DNA of 52,558 nt from Nitrospirales bacterium (GTDB taxonomy: Bacteria > Nitrospirota > Nitrospiria > Nitrospirales > UBA8639): positions 1 to 52,558 of the forward strand of contig BQIW01000025.1 of NCBI GenBank assembly GCA_021604105.1, written 5' to 3'. Both the position numbers and the translations under genes were made by a program. This document shows positions 27,493-36,114 of this stretch, in pieces. A model generated the notes under the pieces. It was not told where the DNA came from and did not search any database. It worked only from the letters and a program-made list of their open reading frames with translations. Position 1 is the first letter of the stretch. Every line of letters starts with the position of its first letter.

Positions 27493-27960
27493 CCGAATCT
27501 CCCGGGAAAATAAAAAGCACATCAATAAAAATTACATGATTATGAGAGAGCATTCAAAATTTCTGACAGTCAAATTTCTCCTATATTTCTCACCAAAACG
27601 GTGCAACCACTATGCCCATCAAATTCAAGCCGGGAGCTAAGAAATTTCCCCATACATTTCAGGCTTGCATCCCGGAGAGAGACAATGAAAACACCTTGAT
27701 AAAAAAATCGAGCGTTGGCGCACAGGCCAGCATGAGCGAAATAGCACAATTACATCCCATTCTTCCCTGTGTTCTTAAATTTATTGACGGATTTCCTCTA
27801 CCAGCACGGCAGTTGGTGTTGAAGAGGGAACTAGTCTCCCTTCTTGAACCCTGTTATCCTGGCCAAGCGGAATCTTTCACACGTTCATCATGACGATGAC
27901 GCATCACCAACATGGCATCATTTGCATTCGGTCCAACCCGACATCAAGAATTTGGTCTAT
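27493..27960. other. Upstream region of the ABC transporter
   Basis: A plus-strand frame at 27612-27893 (93 codons) has no recognisable domain and ends where the extended reading of the transporter ATPase begins. It is probably not a gene. No promoter consensus was recognised. Confidence 0.3.
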
Positions 27961-28710
27961 ATGAAACCGTGGGCTCTGGAAATCCAACAGGGTAGCAAAC
28001 AATTCCCGGATGGCACCTATGCCCTTCAGAACATTGAATGGCGTGTGAAAGAGGGGGAAACCATGGCGCTGATTGGTGAGAGCGGATCAGGAAAAACCAC
28101 TTTCTTGCGTCTCCTGAATCGGTTGATAGCACCAACGACCGGTGCCGTCGTCATTCAAGGCGAGCCCGCCTGCGTACAGGATCCCATTCAACTTCGTCGA
28201 CGCTTGGGGTATGTTCCCCAAGATGGCGGACTCTTCCCTCATTGGACCATCAGGCAAAATGTCTGCCTCGTTCCCCACTTATTAGGATGGTCATCGAAAC
28301 AGCAACTCGATCGAGTCAACAAGCTCTTACCTCTCATGAACCTGAATCCCGCCCAAATTGCCGAACGTTACCCTATTGAACTCTCAGGGGGACAGCGACA
28401 ACGTGTGGCCGTGGCCCGTGCCCTGGCCGCCGATCCAACCATCGTCCTGCTCGACGAACCATTTGGAGCGTTAGATCCGCTGACCCGCCATGATCTGCAG
28501 GACCAATTTCTCTCCCTTCAAACCCAATTGCATAAAACCATGGTTCTGGTGACCCATGACATGTCGGAAGCATTCCGGCTGGGCGACCGGATTACCATCC
28601 TCAAAGAGGGACGCATTCAGCAAGTTGGAACTCCACACGAAATTCTCCATTCTCCTGCCACCCCCTATGTTCATTTGCTCGTTCAGCATTATCACGCTCA
28701 TCGGGGTTAG
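27961..28710 (+). CDS. ABC transporter ATPase, osmoprotectant/quaternary-amine type
   Basis: This 249-aa protein is the ATP-binding subunit of an OpuC/ProV-type importer. Walker A is GESGSGKTT (about residues 38-46), the Q-loop is in GYVPQDGG, the signature is LSGGQRQRVAVARAL, Walker B is TIVLLDEPFGALD and the switch His is in LVTHDM. It lacks the tandem CBS domains that many OpuCA proteins carry at the C-terminus. I place the start at 27961, where the conserved fold begins; the frame stays open to a TTG at 27844, and no clear ribosome binding site settles it. It is followed after 10 bases by the fused binding protein-permease, forming a two-gene transporter. Confidence 0.88.
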   Translation: MKPWALEIQQGSKQFPDGTYALQNIEWRVKEGETMALIGESGSGKTTFLRLLNRLIAPTTGAVVIQGEPACVQDPIQLRRRLGYVPQDGGLFPHWTIRQNVCLVPHLLGWSSKQQLDRVNKLLPLMNLNPAQIAERYPIELSGGQRQRVAVARALAADPTIVLLDEPFGALDPLTRHDLQDQFLSLQTQLHKTMVLVTHDMSEAFRLGDRITILKEGRIQQVGTPHEILHSPATPYVHLLVQHYHAHRG

Positions 28711-28720
28711 CAGGAAGGGG

Positions 28721-30316
28721 ATGCACACCTATCAATTCAGACAGCGGATCCGGAACATTTCTAGAATAATCGTGGTCGGACTTCTTGGACTGCTCTATTC
28801 TCTTTCTCTGCCTGTTTGGGCCTCGGACACCATTGTGGTGGGGTCCAAGAATTTTTTGGAAAGCCGGCTCCTGGCGGAAATGTTTGCTCAACTCATTGAG
28901 GCCCGTACGGAATTAATCGTCACACGTCGCCTGGGACTCGCCGGGACTCAAGTCTGTTTTGAGGCTTTAAAATCCGGGGGGATTGATCTTTATCCCGAAT
29001 ATACAGGAACAGGGCTCGTCACCATTCTCGGTGAACCGCCAATACACGATCGAGTGTCTGTTTTGAACCGCGTTCGCGGGGAGTTTCTTCACCGTTGGGA
29101 CATTTGGTGGCTGGCACCGCTCGGATTTGAGAATTCTTATGCCTTGGCCCTTCGCCGTGATCGAGCACAATCCTTAGAACTCCACACAATCTCTGATCTC
29201 GCGCGTGTAGCCCCACAGATGAAAGCCGGATTTGGGTATGAATTTATCCAGCGAGAAGATGGATTGGTGGGATTGAATAAATCTTACGGGTTACAGTTTC
29301 AGGAAGTAATCGGCATGCAACAAACGTTGAAATATCAGGCCACAGATAAGGGAGAGGTTGACCTCTTAGATGTCTACACCACAGATGGCCGCTTGGCTGT
29401 GTATGATTTTGTCGTCCTGAAAGATGATCGTCAGTTTTTTCCACCTTATGAGGCCGCAGCACTCGTTCGAGGGGAAATACTCAAACGTCATCCGGAATTA
29501 GGACGGGTAATTAGTTTGCTCACCAATGCCATAAACCCAACACGCATGCGTGAATTAAATCTCCGGATTCAGGAACAGGAAGAACCGGTTCCCCAAGTAG
29601 CGCAAAGTGCCTTACGGGCACTTGATCTTGTAGACGACAATCACGTCCAACCAGCCGCCAACACGGAATCTTCCGATTCCATTTTGTCCTACATGTGGAC
29701 CAAACGTTCCGATCTGGCCCTGCGCACAGGAGAACATCTTGGGCTTTCCGGACTAGGGTTGTTCCTGGGCATACTGGTTGCCATTCCATTGGGACTGGCT
29801 CTCGAACGGTGGCGAAAAGGAGCCGAAGCGATCATCCGAATAATCGGCATGTTGCAAACGATTCCCTCCATCGCACTTCTGGCCTTTATGATTCCGATAT
29901 TTGGCGTCGGAGCACTCCCTGCCATCATGGCCTTATGGATGTATTCATTATTCCCAATTCTTCGAAATACCTATTCAGGGTTACGAGACGCAGCTCCAAA
30001 TGTTGTGGAAACCGGGCGAGCCCTTGGCATGACGGAGTGGCAAATTCTCCGCACAATTCGCCTTCCACTTGCTGCACCCACCATCATGGCCGGCATTCGC
30101 ACCTCTGCCATCTGGACCGTCGGGACTGCCACACTTGCCGCCTTTATCGGGGCCGGAGGCTTGGGTGTCCCGATCGTGGCAGGGCTCCAACTTGCGGACG
30201 TCAATTTGATATTGTCCGGAGCCCTACCCGCAACGGTATTGGCCCTGTCGGTTGATGGCCTCTTGGGTCGAGTAGAACAATGGGCCCGGCCACGCGGCCT
30301 GGATCCGGTTCGATAA
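28721..30316 (+). CDS. Fused substrate-binding protein and permease of an osmoprotectant-type ABC transporter
   Basis: The 531-aa product has a signal segment (about residues 12-37, ending in VWA), an OpuAC/ProX-like binding domain (about 38-310; IVVGSKNFLESRLLAEMF, GIDLYPEYTGTG), then a binding-protein-dependent permease domain (about 325-520) with the EAA loop ETGRALGMTEWQILRTIRLP. One polypeptide therefore carries both parts. The ATG at 28721 has AGGAAGGGG immediately upstream. Substrates of the family are glycine betaine, choline, carnitine and related trimethylammonium compounds. In the EgtU ergothioneine importer the binding domain is at the C-terminus; here it is at the N-terminus. egtD lies about 375 bases downstream on the same strand. 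Confidence 0.88.
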   Translation: MHTYQFRQRIRNISRIIVVGLLGLLYSLSLPVWASDTIVVGSKNFLESRLLAEMFAQLIEARTELIVTRRLGLAGTQVCFEALKSGGIDLYPEYTGTGLVTILGEPPIHDRVSVLNRVRGEFLHRWDIWWLAPLGFENSYALALRRDRAQSLELHTISDLARVAPQMKAGFGYEFIQREDGLVGLNKSYGLQFQEVIGMQQTLKYQATDKGEVDLLDVYTTDGRLAVYDFVVLKDDRQFFPPYEAAALVRGEILKRHPELGRVISLLTNAINPTRMRELNLRIQEQEEPVPQVAQSALRALDLVDDNHVQPAANTESSDSILSYMWTKRSDLALRTGEHLGLSGLGLFLGILVAIPLGLALERWRKGAEAIIRIIGMLQTIPSIALLAFMIPIFGVGALPAIMALWMYSLFPILRNTYSGLRDAAPNVVETGRALGMTEWQILRTIRLPLAAPTIMAGIRTSAIWTVGTATLAAFIGAGGLGVPIVAGLQLADVNLILSGALPATVLALSVDGLLGRVEQWARPRGLDPVR

Positions 30317-30690
30317 GGTCTCCAAATCGTCATCTGACATATGAAAACGCCAATCACCGTGACGAATTGTCGGACAAAAGAGCCCCTTACTCATCTGATT
30401 TGGTCGATGCCCTTGTCTTGCCCGCAAACCTCTCTCCCGCTATAGTGAAGAGATTAATGCAATTCCAATACATTCGCCTACATTTACGTACTGCCCTTCA
30501 GTTTTGTTTATTGAAGGCAGATCATGGAAAGTATTCAACGGATCCTTTCTCTCCCTTCAGCATCACACGAGAAAATTTTAAATCGAAGGATGTTCTGATT
30601 CTTGAACCTTTTCGTCTTATTCCCAATTTGGCGCTATCTACCTCTCGGTCTGAGGTTAGATGTCCACAATAGACCCCCTAAGGAGGACTC
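30317..30690. other. Spacer between the transporter and egtD
   Basis: No gene is seen in these 374 bases. A minus-strand frame reads GLFCPTIRHGDWRFHMSDDD but has no clear start or extent. No terminator is evident, so read-through from the transporter into egtD is possible. Confidence 0.3.
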
Positions 30691-31674
30691 ATGACATCGC
30701 AAACAGATCCATCAATTACCATCGACCTTCCACTAACCAGGGAAGACCCAGATGTGGTTAAGACTGAAATTACCCGTGGATTATTAGGCAATCCCAAAAC
30801 CCTTCCTTCCAAACTCTTCTATGATGAACGCGGTTCCACCCTCTTTGAACGGATATGTGAGCTGCCGGAATATTACCAAACCCGCACCGAGCATCACCTC
30901 CTCACCAAGTGGGCTGATGAAATCGTCGGAATCAGCGGAGCAGAAGAACTCGTGGAATTAGGATCCGGCGCAGCCACAAAAACACGAGTACTCCTCGATG
31001 CCATGGCCAGCGTCGACCAACTGCGCTATTTCGTCCCGTTTGATGTCGATGAAACCATTGTCCGACGAGTTTCCGAAGAGCTGGTCCTCGAGTACCCCGG
31101 ACTCCACATTCATGGCGTAGTAGGAGATTTTCTTTTCCATTTGGAGCATATTCCGGAAGGTGGCAAACGCCTCGTGGTCATTCTTGGAGGAACCATTGGC
31201 AACCTCCCTGCTCTTGCCGCTCAAGGGTTTCTCTCCTCCGTGAACTCAGAAATGGCATCCGGAGATTATTTCTTATTGGGAGTCCAGCTCATCACCGAAC
31301 CTCGTCGTCTGGAAGCCGCATATAATGACAGCCAGGGCATTACAGCAAAATTCAACAAAAATATTATTCGAGTGCTTAATAGTCAATTCGGTAGCCACAG
31401 CGATGCAGAATCATTCGACCATGTCGCCAGGTATAATGAAGCCGACCATCGAATTGAAATGTGGCTCCGTTCACGAGAAGATCAAACACTGGACATCCAG
31501 GACTTAGGATTACACATCCATCTCAAACAAGGTGAGGAAATTCGCACCGAAATCAGCACGAAATATGACCGCTCCTTGGCCGAAGAGCTTCTAGCTGCTT
31601 CAGGTTTTGCCATGGTCAAATGGTATTCGGACCCTGACAACCTGATTGGCCTCGCACTCGCAAAAAAACCTTAA
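30691..31674 (+). CDS. egtD: L-histidine N-alpha-methyltransferase EgtD
   Basis: The 327-aa protein is the size and pattern of EgtD, which trimethylates histidine to hercynine with S-adenosylmethionine, the first step of ergothioneine synthesis. Landmarks are PSKLFYDERGSTLFERICEL and PEYYQTRTE near the N-terminus, the SAM-binding LVELGSGAATKTRVLLDAM, and VVILGGTIGNL. AAGGAGG lies 4 bases before the start. It is followed after 92 bases by a PLP enzyme that could act as EgtE. EgtB, the oxygen-dependent sulfoxide synthase, is not in the window. Confidence 0.92.
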   Translation: MTSQTDPSITIDLPLTREDPDVVKTEITRGLLGNPKTLPSKLFYDERGSTLFERICELPEYYQTRTEHHLLTKWADEIVGISGAEELVELGSGAATKTRVLLDAMASVDQLRYFVPFDVDETIVRRVSEELVLEYPGLHIHGVVGDFLFHLEHIPEGGKRLVVILGGTIGNLPALAAQGFLSSVNSEMASGDYFLLGVQLITEPRRLEAAYNDSQGITAKFNKNIIRVLNSQFGSHSDAESFDHVARYNEADHRIEMWLRSREDQTLDIQDLGLHIHLKQGEEIRTEISTKYDRSLAEELLAASGFAMVKWYSDPDNLIGLALAKKP

Positions 31675-31766
31675 GCCGGATGGCTCCAGAAGGGCAGAAC
31701 CTTCTCCATCAGGATTCAGAACTGCCCTAACCTCACACCCGTAAGGTACTCCGCCAACCTACTCCC

Positions 31767-32819
31767 ATGATTTATCTCAACCCGGCAGGACTTGCGCCGT
31801 TCCACCATGAGGTGCAGCAAGAAATTGCACGGACACTTAACACGTTCAGCCACTTGTTATATGCAGAAGCCGGAATCCGGTATTACCGGGACACGCTTCA
31901 GGAATGCCGACGGACCATTGCAGATTGGTTGAAGGTGAACAATAAAGAACGGGTCGCCTTCATGCCCAATTCCACAACTGCATGCAACCTGGTTCTTTCT
32001 CGAATCAATTGGTTACCTGGACATGTTCTTTTGACTACCACTCATGAAAATTCCACGATTCTCAATGAAATCCAAAAACTACGTGACCGAGGAATCCGCG
32101 TGGTTACACTTGACCCGGATGTTCCCTCCGGCTTCCTTCCCGCTCTTGAACGGACCCTAGATGAACAACCCATTCAGGCTATCGTCATCAGTCACGTCTC
32201 TCATTTGGATGGGCGTATCTTTCCCATTACCGCAATCCAGGACTTGGCGCAGTCACACCACACGCTGCTCATCGTAGACGGAGCACAAGCCATCGGACAG
32301 ATTCCGGTTACCTTTCAAGAGATTTCTCCCTACGCGTATTTCTTCCCTGGCCATAAATGGTGCACCGGTCCCATGGGAACCGGTGCGCTGATAATCGGGA
32401 AAGACGATCACCAGGAGACGCAACCCTATTGGGCCGGATACGAAATGGGCACCCACAATATTGGCTTGATCGCGGGATTTGCCAAAGCCTGCCATCTCAA
32501 GGCTCAGCAAAATCCAGATAACCCAATCCTTGAACAGGTGCGAGAAAAATGGAAAGTCTGCCTTGGACACTGTCCTGGCATTCGTATTATCGAAGGGGAC
32601 GGGGCACAGGCTCCTGGCATCTTATCGTTTGCCTGCCTTGACGAACACACGGAACAGGTGATGCATACCCTTTCCTCCACTCATTCCATTGCATGGAAAA
32701 CCCTCACCCATCCCTCACATCCCTCCAACCTTTCGATCCGTATCTCCTGGAATACCGACACGCCAAGTATTGACATTCGCTCAACCCTTGCGTTGTTTTC
32801 CTCACTCTCAAACGAGTGA
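31767..32819 (+). CDS. Class V aminotransferase-fold PLP enzyme, EgtE-like
   Basis: The 350-aa protein has the fold of cysteine desulfurase/isopenicillin N epimerase-type PLP enzymes. It contains FMPNSTTACNLVLS, HENSTILNEI, IVISHVSHLDGR, LLIVDGAQAIGQ (the PLP Asp) and the PLP-binding Lys in FFPGHKWCTGPMGTG. Placed after egtD, it is a candidate for EgtE, the C-S lyase that releases ergothioneine from hercynylcysteine sulfoxide, but related selenocysteine lyases and desulfurases look similar. No strong ribosome binding site precedes the ATG. Confidence 0.8.
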   Translation: MIYLNPAGLAPFHHEVQQEIARTLNTFSHLLYAEAGIRYYRDTLQECRRTIADWLKVNNKERVAFMPNSTTACNLVLSRINWLPGHVLLTTTHENSTILNEIQKLRDRGIRVVTLDPDVPSGFLPALERTLDEQPIQAIVISHVSHLDGRIFPITAIQDLAQSHHTLLIVDGAQAIGQIPVTFQEISPYAYFFPGHKWCTGPMGTGALIIGKDDHQETQPYWAGYEMGTHNIGLIAGFAKACHLKAQQNPDNPILEQVREKWKVCLGHCPGIRIIEGDGAQAPGILSFACLDEHTEQVMHTLSSTHSIAWKTLTHPSHPSNLSIRISWNTDTPSIDIRSTLALFSSLSNE

Positions 32820-32956
32820 GACCCCTTGCACAATATGGGAACACCTTCTGGGTATTAGGCATTCTAGGACAACCAACTTCGAAGAATTTCTTAACTGCAC
32901 GATGACCTGAGACAAAGGGGGCCTTGCTCGCCTATGGTACTTCACAATAAACACTA

Positions 32957-33379
32957 TAACTGTATACTGATCCCCGTTTAATCTCCCAGATTGGGACTAA
33001 GTATTCTGTAGGGGATGAAGCGGGGACCATAGAGGAAAGTCGCCCCGCGAAAACCTGGCTCCGGCTGATGGCGTTAAATGCGGCGGTACAACAGAAGTTT
33101 CCACATGAAGTCAAGGACTGCGGCCTCCCTAATGATAGCCAACAAAGGGTGCCCCCCGGAAGGGGCCTTTCTGTAAGTCTGTCGGGGCATGGCCATCACG
33201 CAAGCATATACCAGTTATAACCATCCAATAGGCAATGCGAACACAAAACGGCTGATACGGAGATGCCGGCCTGGATTTACGAGGTAGTCATTGAAGCCTT
33301 GAAAGGGTGGGGGAGGAAGTCCAACCATGGGTATCTCCATTCGGCGCTGCAGTACCAAACGCCGATGGCATTTAAATAA
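32957..33379 (+). pseudogene. IS3-family transposase (OrfB) remnant
   Basis: One plus-strand frame, interrupted by a TAA at 33218-33220, reads as the C-terminal half of an IS3-type integrase-core transposase. LMALNAAVQQKFPHEVKDCG and NDSQQ correspond to the segment before the DNG(C/S)QPTS motif. TADTE matches NADTERF, and NHGYLHSALQYQTPMAFK matches the typical C-terminal YNEHYLHSALGY-TP-F. The catalytic Asp and Glu context is damaged and the N-terminal part and OrfA are missing, so it is an old, non-functional fragment. No terminal inverted repeats were found. Confidence 0.7.
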
Positions 33380-33673
33380 CAACATTTCGTACACGGAACT
33401 CAATTGCAGACGGCTTGACAAATGGAGTGCAGTTCACTTTGGTTAGGGCCATTCGCTCATCTCAGGCAGTCTCTAATCCGGTAGGCAAGTCCGGTCAATG
33501 CTTGACAGCAACATGTTTCACCGAAGAGAACGAACGGATTCAGCTGGGTTTAAATTGACAAGAAGAGTACTATGGAATGAAAACCGGATTCTCCTTTCAA
33601 TGGGGGGAGTGTTGAATAATAAGGATGTTCAAGGGCAAATTTGCGCAGGATGAGATTCCTCATCAAAGGCTCC

Positions 33674-33819
33674 GGGTCGGTTCAAAAAAGCATGCCCTGA
33701 GTCTTCCCGAAGGGTCCGTCCAGCCAGGCCGCAGCCGTTTTTCCGCGCGGAGCGTACGCTGAGTACGTGAGCACGGGAAAATGGCGAGAACGCCGCTGGC
33801 GGCTTTTTTCAACAGACCC
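33674..33819. repeat. Dispersed structured repeat, copy 2
   Basis: The 146-base element has imperfect terminal inverted repeats (GGGTCGGTTcAAAAAA and TTTTTTcAACAGACCC) and the same GC-rich core as copy 1 at 22043-22163, including CGGAGCGTACG, AGTACGTGAGCACG and GCGAGAACGCCGCTGGCGGC. It carries about 25 extra bases near its left end. An inner stem is TTTTCC/GGAAAA here and TTGGAC/GCCTAG-like in copy 1. It lies about 300 bases beyond the IS3 remnant and about 500 bases before opgG. Confidence 0.8.
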
Positions 33820-34324
33820 ATGGGAGATATCAATCGACAACTTTTCAGAATTTTGTGGATCAATGGACAAAAACTGTTCAAAAACAACGAAGAGCGGGAT
33901 AGATACCAAATAAAAATGTGCTATAATCGCGCCCAAAATGTCCATGAGTAAGAACAAATGCTCATTCAGTCAACGAAGCCGCGAATTGCCTCGAGGTATT
34001 GCTCAAACTTTACATGACCATTTTTTTGCCCGCTACCATCTCACATGGCTTCCCTGTCTACAAAGTCCAATGATAGAAAGAGATCAAGAGGATCTCTCAC
34101 TGCTGTGTTGTTTTACTATAAATTCCTCCCATTTCCTCAGCTTTTCATTCCCCCATATAGTACAATTCACGATGAAATCCGGATCAAGCAGGGGGACCAA
34201 CTCCCTTTTAGCCGACGCAGAATAACTTTCCTCATTGAGCATTCATTCTTAGGGTTGTTCCTCAGTGGGATATTTTATATGGGCCGTTACTGTTTCATAA
34301 TCTTTATAAACGGGAGCGTCAGTG
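33820..34324. other. Region upstream of opgG
   Basis: No gene is supported. The plus-strand frames at 33938-34225 and 34045-34437 overlap each other and lack family resemblance. The promoter of the opg operon is expected here; I did not find a confident -35/-10 pair. Confidence 0.35.
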
Positions 34325-35866
34325 ATGAGAATCTTGTTAGCCGGAATGATCGCGATGTTCATGATGTTCCCCCTGCATGTAGCAGCGGGTTTTACATTCG
34401 ATCAGGTGGTTCAAAAAGCGAAAAACTTAGCGGATAAACCATATGAGGCCCCTCAACTTGTCCCAAAAATAATGCGGGAAATTTCATATGAGGCGTATAA
34501 AGGGATTCGGTTTAATCCTGACCACAGTCTGTGGAAAGAGAGCCAATCGCATTTTCAGGTCATGTTTCTTACTCCGGGTTTGCATTATACCCATCCAGTG
34601 ACCATCAACGTCATCGACGCCGAAGGTTCACGCCCGCTGGTGTTTAAGAAAACCGACTTCGTCTTTGCCGACCCCGAAATAGAAAAACGGGTGCCGCCCG
34701 ATGTAGGGTTTGCCGGATTCAAGCTGACCTTTCCCTTGAAAAACAAAACCGAGCATACTCAGTTTTTGGTCTTTGCTGGAGCGAGTTATTTTCGGGGCAT
34801 CGGAAAGGAAAACGTGTTCGGGTTAGCAGGACGAGGCCTGGCAATTGATACAGGACTTCCCAGCGGGGAAGTTTTTCCTTCATTCACGGAATTCTGGTTG
34901 GTACGCCCGGCTCCAGATGCCAAAGAGATGGTGGTCTATGGGCTACTGGACAGTATCAGTCTCTCTGGAGCCTATCAATTTACCATTGTTCCCGGTAGCC
35001 AGACGAAGCTGAAGGTGCGCACCAAACTTTTCCCCAGAAAACCCATTCAATTATTGGGTATTGCCCCGCTGACCAGCATGTTCTTTTATGGAGAGAATAC
35101 ACCACGGCCAACCGGAGAATGGCGCCGGGAAGTCCATGACTCGGACGGATTGCAGATTCATGATGGCCTCACACGTGAGTGGTTGTGGCGCCCCTTGATG
35201 AATCCTGCCAACCTGGAAATGGATTTTTTTAGTACGGACAATGTACAAGGATTCGGTCTCTTGCAACGGGAGGGAAAATTTTCTGGGTACGAAGATTTAG
35301 GGGCGCATTATGAACAACGTCCAAGCGCCTGGATCGAACCACAGGGTGAATGGGGGCAAGGAAAAGTGGTGCTCGTCCAACTGCCTACCCCCAATGAAAC
35401 GCATGACAACATTGTCGTTTTTTGGACACCCGTAGCGCCCGTGACCCGCGAGACCCCCCTAGAAATGGCCTATGATGTGAGTTTTGGGAAGGCCACGCTT
35501 TCACAAAATCCGTTGGGAACCGTAGTCAACACCTTTATTGGAGATGGCAACCGTATCGGTGGAGGAAATGTTCCGCAGGCGTATCGAATCATTATCGATT
35601 TTGCCGGTGGCCCACTGAGTAAAATGCCTGCTGATGCTCCCATCAGCAGCCAGGTCACGGCCTTGGACAACAGCGATATCCTGGAGCATTTTGTGGAATA
35701 TCATGAACAGATTCAAGGATGGCGATTATCCATCCTGGCCAAACCTCAAGACAAAAAGCCACTTCATTTACGGGCGTTCCTCAAAACCGATTCGGCAACC
35801 TTAACCGAAACCTGGACGTATCGCTTACCAATGAATAACCACATTCTGGCACAAGACAAAGAGTAA
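34325..35866 (+). CDS. opgG: Glucan biosynthesis protein OpgG (MdoG)
   Basis: The 513-aa periplasmic protein is of normal OpgG length. It has a signal peptide (LLAGMIAMFMMFPLHVAAG), followed by FDQVVQKAKNLADKPYEAP, REISYEAYKGIRFNP and SLW near the N-terminus, and FPSFTEFWLVRP, QIHDGLTREWLWRPL and QGFGLLQREGKF in the middle, all typical of OpgG. The protein works with OpgH in building osmoregulated periplasmic glucans. I chose the ATG at 34325, with GGGAG 8 bases upstream; a GTG one codon earlier is in frame. The stop overlaps the next start (TAATG), so translation of the next gene is coupled. Confidence 0.95.
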   Translation: MRILLAGMIAMFMMFPLHVAAGFTFDQVVQKAKNLADKPYEAPQLVPKIMREISYEAYKGIRFNPDHSLWKESQSHFQVMFLTPGLHYTHPVTINVIDAEGSRPLVFKKTDFVFADPEIEKRVPPDVGFAGFKLTFPLKNKTEHTQFLVFAGASYFRGIGKENVFGLAGRGLAIDTGLPSGEVFPSFTEFWLVRPAPDAKEMVVYGLLDSISLSGAYQFTIVPGSQTKLKVRTKLFPRKPIQLLGIAPLTSMFFYGENTPRPTGEWRREVHDSDGLQIHDGLTREWLWRPLMNPANLEMDFFSTDNVQGFGLLQREGKFSGYEDLGAHYEQRPSAWIEPQGEWGQGKVVLVQLPTPNETHDNIVVFWTPVAPVTRETPLEMAYDVSFGKATLSQNPLGTVVNTFIGDGNRIGGGNVPQAYRIIIDFAGGPLSKMPADAPISSQVTALDNSDILEHFVEYHEQIQGWRLSILAKPQDKKPLHLRAFLKTDSATLTETWTYRLPMNNHILAQDKE

Positions 35867-36114
35867 TGCCCCGATCGCTTGCCGAACATACCCTCTCACG
35901 GGTTTGCGATTACCTCTCAGCCATGGGGGTGGAAATAACCCGCGACGTCACGCTACGAGCTCTCATCTTAGTTGAGGCCGGACTGGCTTCAGAGCGGGAA
36001 GATCCACTGCAATTTGTGATGACAAGAATCCATGAACACTTTGCCCTTCAGAATCCGTCTCTTCCCACTACCGCTCCTCCGATCACACGTAGCAGCATGA
36101 GTTTTAAACCATGA
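35866..36114 (+). CDS. Small protein between opgG and opgH
   Basis: The 82-aa product is soluble and mostly helical (SLAEHTLSRVCDYLSAMGVE, TLRALILVEAGLASERED) with a Pro/Thr-rich tail. It overlaps opgG by one base and opgH by four (ATGA), so all three genes are translationally coupled. I do not recognise a family. Its fixed place in the operon suggests an accessory or regulatory role in glucan synthesis. Confidence 0.75.
   Translation: MPRSLAEHTLSRVCDYLSAMGVEITRDVTLRALILVEAGLASEREDPLQFVMTRIHEHFALQNPSLPTTAPPITRSSMSFKP

Noticed and set aside
27612-27893. 93-codon plus-strand ORF before the ABC transporter
   Set aside because: No domain, no ribosome binding site and unnatural composition.
33000-33200. 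RNase P RNA-like string (GAGGAAAGTC, then ACAACAGAAG)
   Set aside because: The rest of the conserved RNase P core is missing, and the region reads better as a transposase fragment in one frame.
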